A stretch of DNA of 64,000 nucleotides from Mitsuaria sp. WAJ17 (lineage in GTDB: Bacteria; Pseudomonadota; Gammaproteobacteria; Burkholderiales; Burkholderiaceae_C), in contig NZ_JACJUG010000007.1 in the NCBI RefSeq assembly GCF_014174515.1, positions 124,001 to 188,000 of the forward strand, read 5' to 3'. This document shows positions 10,661 through 20,299 of the stretch, in pieces; positions within the stretch are counted from its first letter, which is position 1, and every line of letters begins with the position of its first letter. The position numbers and the translations under genes are program-made. The notes below the pieces were generated by a model. The model did no database searches. It was not told where the DNA came from and worked only from the letters and a program-made list of their open reading frames with translations.

Positions 10661-12826
10661 ATGAGCGACTCCAACAGCGACTCCTTCAGCCCGACCACCC
10701 CCGAGGCACCGCCACCCGCGCGTCCACAAGGCCCCGGCGCCGGCCGTGAATTCATCGAGCTGCTGTCCTCGATGCGCTTCGCCATCGCCCTGTTGACGGT
10801 GATTTGCATCGCCTCGGTGATCGGCACCGTGGTGCGCCAGCGCGAGCCGCTGAACAACTACGTCAACCAGTTCGGCCCCTTCTGGTCCGAGGTGTTCGGC
10901 AAGGTGGACCTCTACACGGTCTACAGCGCCTGGTGGTTCCTGCTGATCCTGGGCTTCCTGGTGGTCTCGACCACCCTGTGCATCGCCCGCAACACGCCCA
11001 AGATCCTGGCGGACCTCAAGAGCTACAAGGAGCAGGTCCGCGAGCAGTCCCTGCAGGCGCACAAGCACAAGGCCCTGGGCCAGTTGCCGCTGTCGCTGGA
11101 GGCCTCGCTGCAGCAGGTCTCGCAATGGCTGGACGGTGGTGGCTGGAAGGCCCGGGCCCAGGTGCGCACCAACGGCATCATGGTCGCGGCCCGCAAGGGC
11201 GCGGCCAACAAGATCGGCTACCTGGCCGCGCACTCGGCCATCGTGCTGATCTGCCTGGGCGGCCTCTTCGACGGAGACCTGCTGGTCAAGGCCCTCATGT
11301 GGGCCCAGGGCAAGAGCGTCTACCAAGGCGGCGGCTTCATCAGCGAGGTGCCGGCCCAGCACCGCCTGTCGGACCGCAACCCCAGCTTCCGAGGCACGCT
11401 GACCGTCACCGAAGGCTCGCGAAACGGCACGGCCGTGCTGAGCATGACCGACGGCGTGCTGCTGCAGCCCCTGCCCTTCGACGTCGAGCTCAAAAAGTTC
11501 AAGGTCGAGTACTACAGCACCGGCATGCCCAAGCTCTTCGCGAGCGACGTGCTGATCCACGACCGCGACGGCAAGACCACCGCCGCCACCATCAAGGTCA
11601 ACGAGCCCCTGATCCACGAGGGCGTCGCCATCTACCAAAGCGACTTCAGCGACGGCGGCTCTCTGCTAAAGCTGCGCGCCATCCCGCTCAACGGCGCCGA
11701 GCCTTTCACGCTGCAGGGCCGCGTGGGCAGCAGCACCGAGCTTCAGCAGGGCGAGCAGCGCCTGGGGATCGAGTTCAGCGGCCTGCGGGTGATCAACGTC
11801 GAGAACATGGGCGGCAATGCCGGCGCCCCGAATGCCGAGGGCGGCGCCGACGTGCGCAAGGTCGATTTGGTCGACTCGCTGCAGGGCCACCTGGGCAGCG
11901 GCGCCAAGACCAGGACCGAGAAGTCGTTGCAGAACATCGGCCCCTCCTTCAACTACAAGCTGGTGGACGCCAGCGGCCAGCGCCGCGAGTTCAACAACTA
12001 CATGGCCCCGGTGCTGCTGGACGGCCAGCGCGTCTTCCTGTTGGGCATGCGCGAGTCGCTCAACGAGGGCTTCCGCTACCTGCGCGCCCCGGCCGACGAG
12101 AACGGCTCGCTGGACGGCTGGCTGCGCCTGCGCCAGGCCCTGCAGAAGCCCGAGCTGCGCGAACGCGCTGCCAAGCTCTACGCCGAGGCGGCCACGCCCA
12201 CGGACAAGCCCCAAATGCTGCCCCAGCTGACCGCCACCGCGCTCCGCGCCCTGGGTCTGTTCGCCGGCGCTGACACCGTGCGCCCCGAGGACAAGAAGCC
12301 CGCCAGCGGCTGGGGCGGCCTGATGGCTCTCTCGCAGTTCGTGGACCGCGAAGTGCCCGAGGCCGAGCGCTCCCGAGTCTCGGAGGTGCTGTTGCGCATC
12401 CTGAACGGCAGCCTCTTTGAGCTGCACAAGCTCAGCCGCGAGCAGGCCAAACTGCCTCCGCCCGTGAATGACGCCGCCACCCAGGCCTTCATGACCCAGG
12501 CCGTGCTGTCGCTGTCGGATGCCGTCTTCTACCCGGCCCCGGTGCTGCTGCAGCTGGAGGACTTCGAACTGGTCCAGGCCAGCGGTTTCCAGGTCGCCCG
12601 CGCGCCGGGCAAGACCCTGGTCTACCTGGGTGCGATCCTGCTGATCATCGGCGTCTTTGCCATGCTCTACGTCAAGGAGCGCCGGCTGTGGATCTGGCTC
12701 GAGGCCGCTCCCGGCCAGGGCGAGGAGACGCGGGTTCGCATGGCGCTCTCGTCCACCCGCGAGTCGCCCGACACCGCCACCGAATTCGACCGCCTCAAGT
12801 CCGAGCTGCTGAAGGACACCGCATGA
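10661..12826 (+). CDS. resB: cytochrome c biogenesis protein ResB (system II)
   Basis: A 721-residue membrane protein that, with CcsA, forms the system II synthase moving heme to the periplasm and attaching it to CxxCH apocytochromes. Hydrophobic spans are visible at FAIALLTVICIASVIGTVV, WWFLLILGFLVVSTTLCIA, LAAHSAIVLICLGGLF and near the C-terminus (LVYLGAILLIIGVFAMLYV). A large periplasmic domain separates the last two. Length is usual for betaproteobacterial ResB. The start is ATG 10661; the preceding in-frame codons lie in the terminator region. The ccsA start overlaps its stop by four bases, so the two are translationally coupled. Confidence 0.95.
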   Translation: MSDSNSDSFSPTTPEAPPPARPQGPGAGREFIELLSSMRFAIALLTVICIASVIGTVVRQREPLNNYVNQFGPFWSEVFGKVDLYTVYSAWWFLLILGFLVVSTTLCIARNTPKILADLKSYKEQVREQSLQAHKHKALGQLPLSLEASLQQVSQWLDGGGWKARAQVRTNGIMVAARKGAANKIGYLAAHSAIVLICLGGLFDGDLLVKALMWAQGKSVYQGGGFISEVPAQHRLSDRNPSFRGTLTVTEGSRNGTAVLSMTDGVLLQPLPFDVELKKFKVEYYSTGMPKLFASDVLIHDRDGKTTAATIKVNEPLIHEGVAIYQSDFSDGGSLLKLRAIPLNGAEPFTLQGRVGSSTELQQGEQRLGIEFSGLRVINVENMGGNAGAPNAEGGADVRKVDLVDSLQGHLGSGAKTRTEKSLQNIGPSFNYKLVDASGQRREFNNYMAPVLLDGQRVFLLGMRESLNEGFRYLRAPADENGSLDGWLRLRQALQKPELRERAAKLYAEAATPTDKPQMLPQLTATALRALGLFAGADTVRPEDKKPASGWGGLMALSQFVDREVPEAERSRVSEVLLRILNGSLFELHKLSREQAKLPPPVNDAATQAFMTQAVLSLSDAVFYPAPVLLQLEDFELVQASGFQVARAPGKTLVYLGAILLIIGVFAMLYVKERRLWIWLEAAPGQGEETRVRMALSSTRESPDTATEFDRLKSELLKDTA

Positions 12827-14172
12827 ACACGACCACCGCCACCCTCATCGTCGGCCGCCGCAGCTGGCTGGCGCAGCGCTCGCCCCTGGACTGGGCCTTC
12901 GCCGCCTTGATCCTCCTGGGCGGTGGCTTTGCCTTCAGCCGCTATGGCGCATCGATGGACGGCTACGAGAAGGGCATCCTGGCCTTCGCCGTGCCTTCCC
13001 TGGTACTGCTGGGCTGGTTCTGGCGCCCTCTGCGTCTGCTGAGCGTGCTGGTGGGCGGCTTCAGCCTGCTGGCCATCAACCTCTACCTGCGCAAGCTCGA
13101 CGATTTCGGCGCGGACCTCGGCGTCGTGGACCAGGTCTTCCTGCTCAAGTACATGCTGGCCAGCCAGAGCGCCATCCTGTGGATGAGCCTGCTCTTCTTC
13201 CTCAGCACCCTGTTCTACTGGCTGGGCTTCTTCCGCCGCGGCAGCGGCACGGCCGAGCTGATCGGCTCCAAGCTGGCCTGGGGCGGCGTCTTCATGGCCC
13301 TGCTGGGCACCATGGTGCGTTGGTTCGAAAGCCACCAGATCGGGCCCGACATCGGCCACATTCCGGTCAGCAACCTCTATGAGGTCTTCGTCCTCTTCTC
13401 CTGGATGACGGCCGTGTTCTACCTCTACTACGAGGACCGTTACCGCACCCGCGCCCTGGGCGCCTATGTAATGCTGGTGGTGAGCCTGGCGGTCAGTTTC
13501 CTGCTCTGGTACACGGTGGCCCGCGAGGCGCACGAGATCCAGCCCCTGGTGCCGGCCCTGCAGAGCTGGTGGATGAAAATCCACGTGCCCGCCAATTTCG
13601 TCGGCTACGGCACCTTCGCGCTGGCGGCCATGGTGGCCTTGGCCTATCTGCTCAAGACGGCCACGCCACGGGCCCTGCAGATCGGCCTGATCGCCATGCC
13701 GGCCGCGCTGGTGGGCCTGCTGGTGATGGCCCGCGTCGGCATGGAGCTGCAGCCCGAGACCCTGGCGGGCCTGGACGGCTGGATTCGCAAGATGGGTGGC
13801 GTGCTGGCCTTCTTCGTGGTCTGCGTGCTGCTGCGTGAGCCGCTCACAGCCCGCCTGCCGCCGCTGCAGACCCTGGATGACCTGATGTACAAGGCCATCG
13901 CCCTGGGCTTCGCCTTCTTCACCATCGCCACCATCCTGGGCGCCTTCTGGGCGGCCGAGGCCTGGGGCGGCTACTGGAGCTGGGACCCCAAGGAGACCTG
14001 GGCCCTGATCGTGTGGCTCAACTACGCCGCCTGGCTGCACATGCGCCTGATGAAGGGCCTGCGCGGCGCGGTGTCGGCCTGGTGGGCCCTGGGCGGGCTG
14101 CTGGTCACGACCTTCGCTTTCCTGGGGGTCAATATGTTCCTGAGCGGCCTCCACTCCTACGGCACCCTGTGA
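12823..14172 (+). CDS. ccsA: cytochrome c biogenesis protein CcsA (CcsB-type), heme handling
   Basis: A 449-residue polytopic membrane protein of the heme-handling family. The tryptophan-rich heme-binding motif WGGYWSWDPKETW is present near the C-terminus, preceded by FFTIATILGAFWA and followed by a conserved ALIVWLNYAAWLH span. Periplasmic His residues that ligate heme lie in the transmembrane region around KIHVPANFVGYG and WLHMRLMKG. It begins at ATG 12823 inside the resB stop (ATGA) and ends overlapping a GTG start of a solute-binding protein gene (GTGA). Product and ResB together should mature the cytochrome c4 encoded just upstream and other c-type cytochromes. Confidence 0.95.
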   Translation: MNTTTATLIVGRRSWLAQRSPLDWAFAALILLGGGFAFSRYGASMDGYEKGILAFAVPSLVLLGWFWRPLRLLSVLVGGFSLLAINLYLRKLDDFGADLGVVDQVFLLKYMLASQSAILWMSLLFFLSTLFYWLGFFRRGSGTAELIGSKLAWGGVFMALLGTMVRWFESHQIGPDIGHIPVSNLYEVFVLFSWMTAVFYLYYEDRYRTRALGAYVMLVVSLAVSFLLWYTVAREAHEIQPLVPALQSWWMKIHVPANFVGYGTFALAAMVALAYLLKTATPRALQIGLIAMPAALVGLLVMARVGMELQPETLAGLDGWIRKMGGVLAFFVVCVLLREPLTARLPPLQTLDDLMYKAIALGFAFFTIATILGAFWAAEAWGGYWSWDPKETWALIVWLNYAAWLHMRLMKGLRGAVSAWWALGGLLVTTFAFLGVNMFLSGLHSYGTL

Positions 14173-14963
14173 GCCCACACGGCAGGCAGCTGTCCAGCCT
14201 CGCGGGCCTGGCCTTGGCCCTGGCGGCCTCCGCGGCGCCAGCGGCCGTCGTGCGCATCGCCACCGGTGAGCTGCCGCCCTATGCCACGGCGGAGGCAAAT
14301 GACTCGGGCACGGCGCTGCAGATCGTGCGTCGCGCCTTCGCACTGGCCGGGCACGAGGTGCGCTACCAGTTCATGCCCTGGCAGCGCGCCCAAAACGAGA
14401 CCCGCGTCGGGCTCTGGGACGCCTCGGCCTACTGGGGCGCCAACGAGGAACGGCGCCGCGACTTCCTGCTCAGCAGCAATGTGATGAGCGAGCAGTGGGT
14501 CATCGTCCATCGCCGCGACAGGCCCCTCACCTGGCGCTCGCTGGCAGACCTGAAGCCCTACATGCTGGGCGTGATCAAGGGCTACACCTACACCCCGGAG
14601 TTCTGGCGCATGGCCCGCAAGGGCGAGCTCAGGACCGACGGTACGCCCGACGACCTCGCGGGCCTGCGCAAGTTGCTGCTGGGCCGTCTGGATGCCATGC
14701 CCATGGAGCGCGGTACAGCCTGCTACCTGCTGCTGAGCCAGTTCAGCACGGAGGACGCCCGGCAGATCGACTACCACCCGCGACTGCTCACAGACAGTTT
14801 CACGACCCACGTCATTTTCCCCAAGGACAAGCCCGGCAGCCCGCAGCTGCTCGAGGACTTCAACCGCGGCCTCAAGCAACTGCAGGCCAGCGGCGAATAC
14901 CAGCGCCTGCTGCGCGGCGTCGCCTGCCCGCAGCACTGGCAGGAGAGCGCCGGCCGGCACTGA
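14169..14963 (+). CDS. orphan periplasmic substrate-binding protein coupled to ccsA
   Basis: A 264-residue secreted protein whose GTG start overlaps the ccsA stop by four bases. The signal peptide runs to about APAAVV. The mature part (VRIATGELPPYA, then IVRRAFALAGHEVRYQF, then WDASAYWG) fits family 3 extracellular solute-binding proteins related to amino-acid binders. The later HVIFPKDKPGSPQLLEDFNRGLK segment is typical of the C-terminal lobe. No transporter genes are adjacent. The coupling with cytochrome c assembly genes is unexpected and may be historical rather than functional. It is only distantly similar to the protein at 8140-9030. Ligand unknown. Confidence 0.75.
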   Translation: MSPHGRQLSSLAGLALALAASAAPAAVVRIATGELPPYATAEANDSGTALQIVRRAFALAGHEVRYQFMPWQRAQNETRVGLWDASAYWGANEERRRDFLLSSNVMSEQWVIVHRRDRPLTWRSLADLKPYMLGVIKGYTYTPEFWRMARKGELRTDGTPDDLAGLRKLLLGRLDAMPMERGTACYLLLSQFSTEDARQIDYHPRLLTDSFTTHVIFPKDKPGSPQLLEDFNRGLKQLQASGEYQRLLRGVACPQHWQESAGRH

Positions 14964-15068
14964 GGGCGCAGCGCAAAGCCGAGCCCGCACGCGGGCATTG
15001 GAGCCGGCGTAAGCTTTTCGTCCCTGGGACGACGAATGCTCGTCTCCGATTCAGAAGGACGCGCTGCC

Positions 15069-16052
15069 ATGCATTTCCACCCCGACCGCGGCCACGGCCG
15101 CTCCCTGGCTTCCGAAGTCACGCCCCAAGCCCTTTACGAAGGTCGGCGCGAGTGGCTGCGCCTGATGGCCTCCGGCGTGGCCGGTGCGGCCCTGGCCAGT
15201 TGGGCCTCGCGCGAAGCTCTGGCACAGTCCGCCGACAAGTCCCGGCTGGCCGCCGCGAAGAGCCGGCTGCCCGGCGCTCAGGTGATGGACAAGCCCACCC
15301 GCTACGAGGACGCCACCCGCTACAACAACTTCTACGAGTTCGGCACCGACAAGGCCGAGCCCGCACAGCTGGCCCGCACCCTGCAGACCCGCCCCTGGAC
15401 TGTCAGCATCGAGGGCGAAGTGGCGCGGCCGGGCGTCCATGACATCGACTCGCTGCTCAAGCTGGCCCCCCTGGAAGAACGGCTGTACCGCCTGCGCTGC
15501 GTCGAGGGCTGGAGCATGGTGATCCCCTGGATCGGCTATTCCCTGGCCGAGTTGATCCGCAAGGTCGAGCCCACGTCCAAGGCCCGCTACGTCGAGTTCG
15601 TGAGCCTGGCCGACAAGGCCCAGATGCCGGGCCTGCGCTCCGGCGTGCTGGACTGGCCCTATGTCGAGGGCCTGCGCCTGGACGAGGCCATGCACCCGCT
15701 GACGCTGCTGAGCTTCGGCATGTATGGCGAGGTGCTCCCGAAGCAGAACGGCGCCCCCGTGCGCCTGGTCGTGCCCTGGAAGTACGGCTTCAAGTCCGCC
15801 AAGTCCCTGGTGCGCATCCGCTTCGTCGAGAAGCAGCCCGTCAGCTCATGGACGCGCGCCGCGCAGCAGGAATACGGCTTCTTCTCCAACGTCAATCCGC
15901 AAGTCGATCATCCCCGCTGGAGCCAGGCCAGCGAGCGGCGCATCGGCGAGGACGGCTGGTTCAGCAAGAAGCGGCCCACCCTCATGTTCAATGGCTACGG
16001 CGAGCAGGTGGCCACGCTGTACAGCGGCATGGATCTGCGCAAGTTCTTCTGA
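15069..16052 (+). CDS. msrP: protein-methionine-sulfoxide reductase catalytic subunit MsrP
   Basis: A 327-residue periplasmic molybdoenzyme (YedY) that repairs oxidised methionines in envelope proteins. A Tat signal is visible (twin Arg 26-27 in GRREWLRL, then a hydrophobic Ala-rich stretch ending REALAQ). The molybdopterin-ligating cysteine is Cys144 in RCVEGWSM, and the sulfite-oxidase-fold region [12 protein letters not shown] is conserved. I chose ATG 15069; AAGGAC lies about 9 bases before it, and an in-frame ATG at 15036 would add 11 residues. It is followed after 3 bp by msrQ, its membrane partner, so the two form an operon. Tat export implies folding with cofactor in the cytoplasm. 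Confidence 0.96.
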   Translation: MHFHPDRGHGRSLASEVTPQALYEGRREWLRLMASGVAGAALASWASREALAQSADKSRLAAAKSRLPGAQVMDKPTRYEDATRYNNFYEFGTDKAEPAQLARTLQTRPWTVSIEGEVARPGVHDIDSLLKLAPLEERLYRLRCVEGWSMVIPWIGYSLAELIRKVEPTSKARYVEFVSLADKAQMPGLRSGVLDWPYVEGLRLDEAMHPLTLLSFGMYGEVLPKQNGAPVRLVVPWKYGFKSAKSLVRIRFVEKQPVSSWTRAAQQEYGFFSNVNPQVDHPRWSQASERRIGEDGWFSKKRPTLMFNGYGEQVATLYSGMDLRKFF

Positions 16053-16055
16053 GCG

Positions 16056-16679
16056 ATGACCGTGGGACGACAACACCCCCTGCTGCACCCCGCCGCCAAG
16101 CCCCTGCTCTTCCTGGCCGGCCTGGGGCCGCTGGCCTGGTTGCTGCTGGCCGCCATCCAGGACCGGCTGGGCGCCAACCCGGCCGAGGCCATGATTCGCG
16201 GCCTGGGCGACTGGAGTCTGCGCCTGCTATGGCTCACGCTGGCCGTGACACCCCTGCGCGAGGCCCTGGGCCTGCCGGCCCTGGCCCGCTTCCGGCGCAT
16301 GCTGGGCCTCTTCACCGCCTTCTATGCCAGCCTGCACCTGCTGGCCTACGGCTGGCTGGACATGGGGCTGGACCTGGGCGAGATCGCCCGAGACATCGCC
16401 AAGAGGCCCTTCATCCTGGTGGGCTTCCTGTGCTGGCTGGGCCTGCTGCCCCTGGCCGCCACCAGTTTCAACCGCGCCATCAAGGCCCTGGGCGCCGCCC
16501 GCTGGCAACGCCTGCACCGGCTGGTCTACGGCCTGGCTCTGCTGGCCCTGCTGCACTTCGTCTGGATGCGAGCGGGCAAGCACAACTTCGCCGAACCAGC
16601 GGTCTACGGCCTGTTGCTGGCGGCCCTGCTGGCTTGGCGCCTGGGCCGCCGCTGGCGTCGCCAGGCGGCGCTTGCGTGA
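16056..16679 (+). CDS. msrQ: heme-binding membrane subunit MsrQ
   Basis: A 207-residue inner-membrane b-type cytochrome (YedZ) that passes electrons from the quinone pool or flavin to MsrP. It has about six hydrophobic spans (for example LLFLAGLGPLAWLLLAAI and FILVGFLCWLGLLPLAA). Conserved His residues occur in ASLHLLAYGW, in RLHRLVYG and in LLHFVW, the expected heme ligands. The usual family opening P-x-LF-x-G and the ALGAARWQRLHRLVYG signature are present. It starts 3 bp after the msrP stop and is co-transcribed with it. Confidence 0.95.
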   Translation: MTVGRQHPLLHPAAKPLLFLAGLGPLAWLLLAAIQDRLGANPAEAMIRGLGDWSLRLLWLTLAVTPLREALGLPALARFRRMLGLFTAFYASLHLLAYGWLDMGLDLGEIARDIAKRPFILVGFLCWLGLLPLAATSFNRAIKALGAARWQRLHRLVYGLALLALLHFVWMRAGKHNFAEPAVYGLLLAALLAWRLGRRWRRQAALA

Positions 16680-16732
16680 GGTTCTAGACCCCCGTCAACA
16701 AAGGCCACTGCTCAAAAAATGGGCGGGGCGGC

Positions 16733-16743
16733 GATAATCGCGG
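16733..16743 (+). promoter_or_regulatory. candidate promoter core GATAATCGCGG
   Basis: A TATAAT-like hexamer followed by CGCGG lies 54 bp before the flavoprotein-FolB gene. Nearly the same core precedes glmU and the gene at 39180. No convincing -35 is visible at the right spacing. Confidence 0.4.
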
Positions 16744-16791
16744 GTTCGGCCTAAGCCCCGGCCCGCGCCCGGGCCGCCCCGGCCGCCCTCC

Positions 16792-18165
16792 ATGAGCCCC
16801 AACGTGAGTGCAGACGTCACCCCCTCCACAGATCGCCATCTGGCAGCCGACATCGCCATCCTGGGCGGCGGCCCGGCCGGCTGCTCGGCCGCGTCCTGGC
16901 TGGCGCAACTGGGCCTGCGCGTGGCCGTGGTCGAGCGCGAGGCCCGTCTCTGCGCCTCTCTGCAGGCCCTGCAGTTCCCGCAGGACTGGGTGCTGGGCCA
17001 TGCGGGCCAGGACCTCGCCGCCCTCGGGCAGCAGTACGCACGGCAGCTGCAAGCGCAAGCGGGCGTCCAGATCCTGCTGGAGCGCAACCTGCAGCATGCC
17101 GACTGGCAAGCGGGCGAAGGCTGGCGCCTGCAGCTCGGCGACGGCAGCTGCCTGGCCGCCCGCGCCCTGATCCTGGCGACCGGCCTGCGGCCGCTGCGCC
17201 CCGAGCCCTTCTTCCCGCCCGGCCGCCCTCACTTGCGCGTGCTCGACGCCATGGACCTCACCGCCCGGCGCGAGACCTTGCCCCCCGGCCGCATCCTGCT
17301 GCTGGGCGGCGGCGACAACGCGGCCGAGAACGCACTGTTCCTGCAGGCCCGCGGCCACCAGGTGACGCTGTGGTCGCGTTCGGACTGGCGGGCCCAGCAG
17401 ATGCTGGTGGACCGCATCCAGGCCCAGCCCTCCATCGTGCAGCGCCCGCGCTGCCCCATGCCCAGCGCGCTGCTGGCAGACGCCGAAGGCGTCACCGTGC
17501 GCTCACGCGAGCACGGCGAGGAACGTTTCGACCACGTGGCCGCCCTGCTGGGCTACGAGGCCGAGCCCTCGGCCTGGCTGCTCGTGGGCGACGCCCTGCA
17601 ACGTGCCGGCATCACCGCGCCTTCGCACCCTTTCCGCGATGAGCCCCGCTTCGCCCCCTTGGGCCTCTTCGTGGCCGGTGACGCCAGCGGACGCCAGCAT
17701 CCCTGCGTGCAGACTGCCCTGGGCGACGGTGTCGTGGCCGCCAAGGCCGCCGAGGCCTTCCTGCGCCCGCTGAAGGAGGGTCAGCCCACCCTGGCCCTGC
17801 GCCGCAACAACCGCCAGATCATCCATCTGCAGGGCCTGCGCTTCGGTGCCAACCTGGGCGTGCTGGACTTCGAGCGCGAAGGGCCGCAGCCCATACAGGT
17901 CGATGCAGAGGTGAACCTGGGGGCACAGACGATCGTCTCCCGGGATGCCGATATCGGCCACGTGCTGGACTACCGCCGCGTGCGCCAGATCATCATCGAC
18001 GAATGCACGGCCGAGCACACGGACCTGCTGGAGGCCCTGCTGGGCAAGCTCTGCACGCGGCTAATGAAGCTGGCCGGCGTGGTGGGTGTTCGCATCAAGG
18101 TGACCAAGCTTGAGATTTTTGAGGATTGCCAGGTGGCGATCAGCGCCGAATGCGGGCAGTGGTGA
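16792..18165 (+). CDS. FAD-dependent oxidoreductase fused to dihydroneopterin aldolase (FolB) domain
   Basis: A 457-residue fusion. Residues ~18-330 form a thioredoxin-reductase-like flavoprotein: FAD Rossmann motif [12 protein letters not shown] near residue 23, a second nucleotide motif [13 protein letters not shown], and [10 protein letters not shown] near the end. The usual redox CxxC is not seen. Residues ~338-457 match dihydroneopterin aldolase. [10 protein letters not shown] supplies the active-site Glu region, HVLDYRRV the conserved Tyr, and IKVTKLEI the Lys, although the usual Lys-Pro is Lys-Leu. FolB cleaves dihydroneopterin in folate synthesis. folB beside ttcA is a known betaproteobacterial order; the fused flavoprotein half is the unusual part. 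Both assignments come from motifs, and the flavoprotein substrate is unknown. Confidence 0.82.
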   Translation: MSPNVSADVTPSTDRHLAADIAILGGGPAGCSAASWLAQLGLRVAVVEREARLCASLQALQFPQDWVLGHAGQDLAALGQQYARQLQAQAGVQILLERNLQHADWQAGEGWRLQLGDGSCLAARALILATGLRPLRPEPFFPPGRPHLRVLDAMDLTARRETLPPGRILLLGGGDNAAENALFLQARGHQVTLWSRSDWRAQQMLVDRIQAQPSIVQRPRCPMPSALLADAEGVTVRSREHGEERFDHVAALLGYEAEPSAWLLVGDALQRAGITAPSHPFRDEPRFAPLGLFVAGDASGRQHPCVQTALGDGVVAAKAAEAFLRPLKEGQPTLALRRNNRQIIHLQGLRFGANLGVLDFEREGPQPIQVDAEVNLGAQTIVSRDADIGHVLDYRRVRQIIIDECTAEHTDLLEALLGKLCTRLMKLAGVVGVRIKVTKLEIFEDCQVAISAECGQW

Positions 18166-18194
18166 ACCCACGGCCCGGAGTTGACGAGGTGGAA

Positions 18195-19142
18195 ATGACG
18201 AACGAAACGATGGAACTCGAGAGCGCAGCCGGCGCAGAGGCCGCCCCCTTGGCCCCAGACCTGGCTGCCGATAAGAAGCACGCCCACGAGATGAACAAGC
18301 TCTCCAAGCGCCTGCACCGGCTGGTCGGCCAGGCCATCGGCGACTTCAACATGATCGAGGACGGCGACAAGGTCATGGTCTGCCTCTCCGGCGGCAAGGA
18401 CAGCTATGCCCTGCTGGACATCCTGATCAACCTGAAGCAGCGCGCGCCCATCCAGTTCGACATCGTGGCCGTCAATCTGGACCAAAAGCAACCCGGCTTC
18501 CCGGCCGAGGTGCTGCCCACCTACCTCCGCGGCATCGGCGTGGACTTCCACATCGAGACGCAGGACACCTACTCCATCGTCAAGAAGCTGGTGCCCGAGG
18601 GCAAGACGACCTGCTCGCTGTGCTCGCGCCTGCGCCGCGGCATCCTCTACCGCGTGGCCAAGGAACTGGGCGCCACCAAGATCGCCCTGGGCCATCACCG
18701 CGACGACATCGTCACCACGCTGATGCTCAACATGTTCTTCGGCAGCCGCATGAAGGGCATGCCGCCCAAGCTGGTCAGCGACGACGGCCAGAACGTGGTG
18801 ATCCGCCCCCTCGCCTACGTGCGCGAGAGCGATCTCGTCACCTGGGCCGAGCATCGCCAGTTCCCCATCATTCCGTGCAACCTCTGCGGCAGCCAGGAGA
18901 ACCTGCAGCGTGCCTCGGTGAAGGCCATGCTGCAAGACTGGGACCGGAAGTTCCCGGGACGGGTCGACAATATGTTCACCGCCATGGGCAATATCGTGAC
19001 CTCGCACATGATGGACCGGAACCTTTACCCCTTCCAGACCATCAAGGCCACCGGCGTGCCCGACGCCAACGGCGACATCGCCTTCGACGAGGATGAGAGC
19101 TGCGCCGAACCCAAGCCGGCCACCATCAGCATCCTGCGATGA
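18195..19142 (+). CDS. ttcA: tRNA 2-thiocytidine(32) synthetase TtcA
   Basis: A 315-residue ATP-dependent enzyme that thiolates cytidine 32 of certain tRNAs. It shows the PP-loop SGGKDS (65-70), the cysteine pair C140/C143 in CSLC and a further CNLCGSQ motif at 228-234. These cysteines hold the iron-sulfur cluster in the family. The start is set by GAGGTGGAA directly before ATG 18195; upstream in-frame codons overlap the previous gene. It follows the FolB fusion by 29 bp, and its stop overlaps the start of the DUF1176 gene by four bases, so the three probably form one transcript. Length is typical for betaproteobacteria, with a slightly extended N-terminus. Confidence 0.96.
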   Translation: MTNETMELESAAGAEAAPLAPDLAADKKHAHEMNKLSKRLHRLVGQAIGDFNMIEDGDKVMVCLSGGKDSYALLDILINLKQRAPIQFDIVAVNLDQKQPGFPAEVLPTYLRGIGVDFHIETQDTYSIVKKLVPEGKTTCSLCSRLRRGILYRVAKELGATKIALGHHRDDIVTTLMLNMFFGSRMKGMPPKLVSDDGQNVVIRPLAYVRESDLVTWAEHRQFPIIPCNLCGSQENLQRASVKAMLQDWDRKFPGRVDNMFTAMGNIVTSHMMDRNLYPFQTIKATGVPDANGDIAFDEDESCAEPKPATISILR

Positions 19143-20200
19143 GCCGCTGGCTGACAGCGCTGCTGGCTTTGGCCGTCCATGGCAGTGCGAGCGCTGCCCG
19201 GCCGCAAGTGCCCCTCCAGCAGCGCTATGGTGACTGGACGGTCGCCTGCGACAACGTCCGCGCCTGCGCCGCCCAGGGCTACCACGTGCAGGACGCGGGC
19301 GGTGCGCAGGCGGGCCTGTGGCTGTCCCGCGATGCCGGACCGCAGGGCGCCGTGCATGTCCAACTGCATCTCAGCGGCCCGGATGGCCAGGACCTGCCGG
19401 ACGGCAGCCGCCTCAAGGCCAGCATCGACGGGCGCGAGTTCAGGCAGCTGCCCCTGGACGCCGACCTGCCGCCCGCGATCGTCCGCCCCCTGCTGGCGGC
19501 GCTGATCGAAGGCGAGTCTCTGGAGCTCTCTGGCCCGGTCAGCATGGCGACGGTGTCCCTGCAGGGCCTCAAGGCCGCCCTGCTGAAGATGGACGATGTG
19601 CAGGGCCGCGTGGGCACCATGACCGCGTGGGTGGCCAAGGGCCAGGGCGCCGCGTCGCAGGTGCCTTCCGCCGTCCTCGCCCCCGTGCTGGTGCCCACCA
19701 CGCCGCCCCGCATCGTGGACGCCGACGCCGCGCTTCCCCTGGTCAGGCAACTGGTGCGCCATCCGGCGGTCATCCAGGATTGCTACCTGCTGCAGGATGA
19801 AGCCGGCGAGGCGGACCGCCTGCCCGCCACCAGCCTCTACCAGGTCCGTGCGCAGGAGTACCTGGTGCTGATGGAATGCGAGCGCGCGCCCTACCAGACC
19901 GGCCACCGGCTCTGGCGATTGAAGCAGCGCCAGGGCGCGCTGGAGATCGCGCCCGAGGTCCTACCGGATGTCCGGGGGCCGGCGCTGGACCTGATGAATG
20001 CCGACCTGCAAGCCGGCGAGCTCAGCACCTGGCACAAGGGACGCGGCCTGGGCGACTGCGGCGGCGGCAGACGCTGGGTCTGGACCGCCACCGGCTTCGC
20101 GCTGCGCCTCGCACATGAGGCCCCGGACTGCAATGGCATGTTCGGAGGAGGCCCCGGACTCGTGCTGTGGCAGGCCGACGTCAAGGCAGCGAAGCCCTAG
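19139..20200 (+). CDS. DUF1176 family secreted protein
   Basis: A 353-residue protein with a clear signal peptide ([20 protein letters not shown]). The mature sequence opens with a domain resembling invasion-associated-B folds ([14 protein letters not shown]). It continues into the DUF1176 core, with CYLLQDE, the repeated [15 protein letters not shown] pattern and the terminal [10 protein letters not shown]...CNGMFGGG signature. Function of the family is not established; members are periplasmic. Its ATG overlaps the ttcA stop (ATGA), so it is translationally coupled to a tRNA-modifying gene with no obvious functional link. A bidirectional hairpin lies 40 bp after its stop. Confidence 0.82.
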   Translation: MSRWLTALLALAVHGSASAARPQVPLQQRYGDWTVACDNVRACAAQGYHVQDAGGAQAGLWLSRDAGPQGAVHVQLHLSGPDGQDLPDGSRLKASIDGREFRQLPLDADLPPAIVRPLLAALIEGESLELSGPVSMATVSLQGLKAALLKMDDVQGRVGTMTAWVAKGQGAASQVPSAVLAPVLVPTTPPRIVDADAALPLVRQLVRHPAVIQDCYLLQDEAGEADRLPATSLYQVRAQEYLVLMECERAPYQTGHRLWRLKQRQGALEIAPEVLPDVRGPALDLMNADLQAGELSTWHKGRGLGDCGGGRRWVWTATGFALRLAHEAPDCNGMFGGGPGLVLWQADVKAAKP

Positions 20201-20240
20201 TCCGCCGGGCGCGACGGCCCGTGCATCGTCCTGCATGAAA

Positions 20241-20262
20241 AACGGGCCCCGCGGGGCCCGTT
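20241..20262. terminator. bidirectional rho-independent terminator
   Basis: A perfect palindrome AACGGGCCCC-GC-GGGGCCCGTT. On the minus strand it runs into GTTTTTC, serving the gene at 20300-20794. On the plus strand a weaker TTTGTCTT follows, serving the DUF1176 transcript. Confidence 0.9.
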
Positions 20263-20299
20263 TGTCTTGCATGCCCACCCGCTTGCGGGCAGCCGGGGC

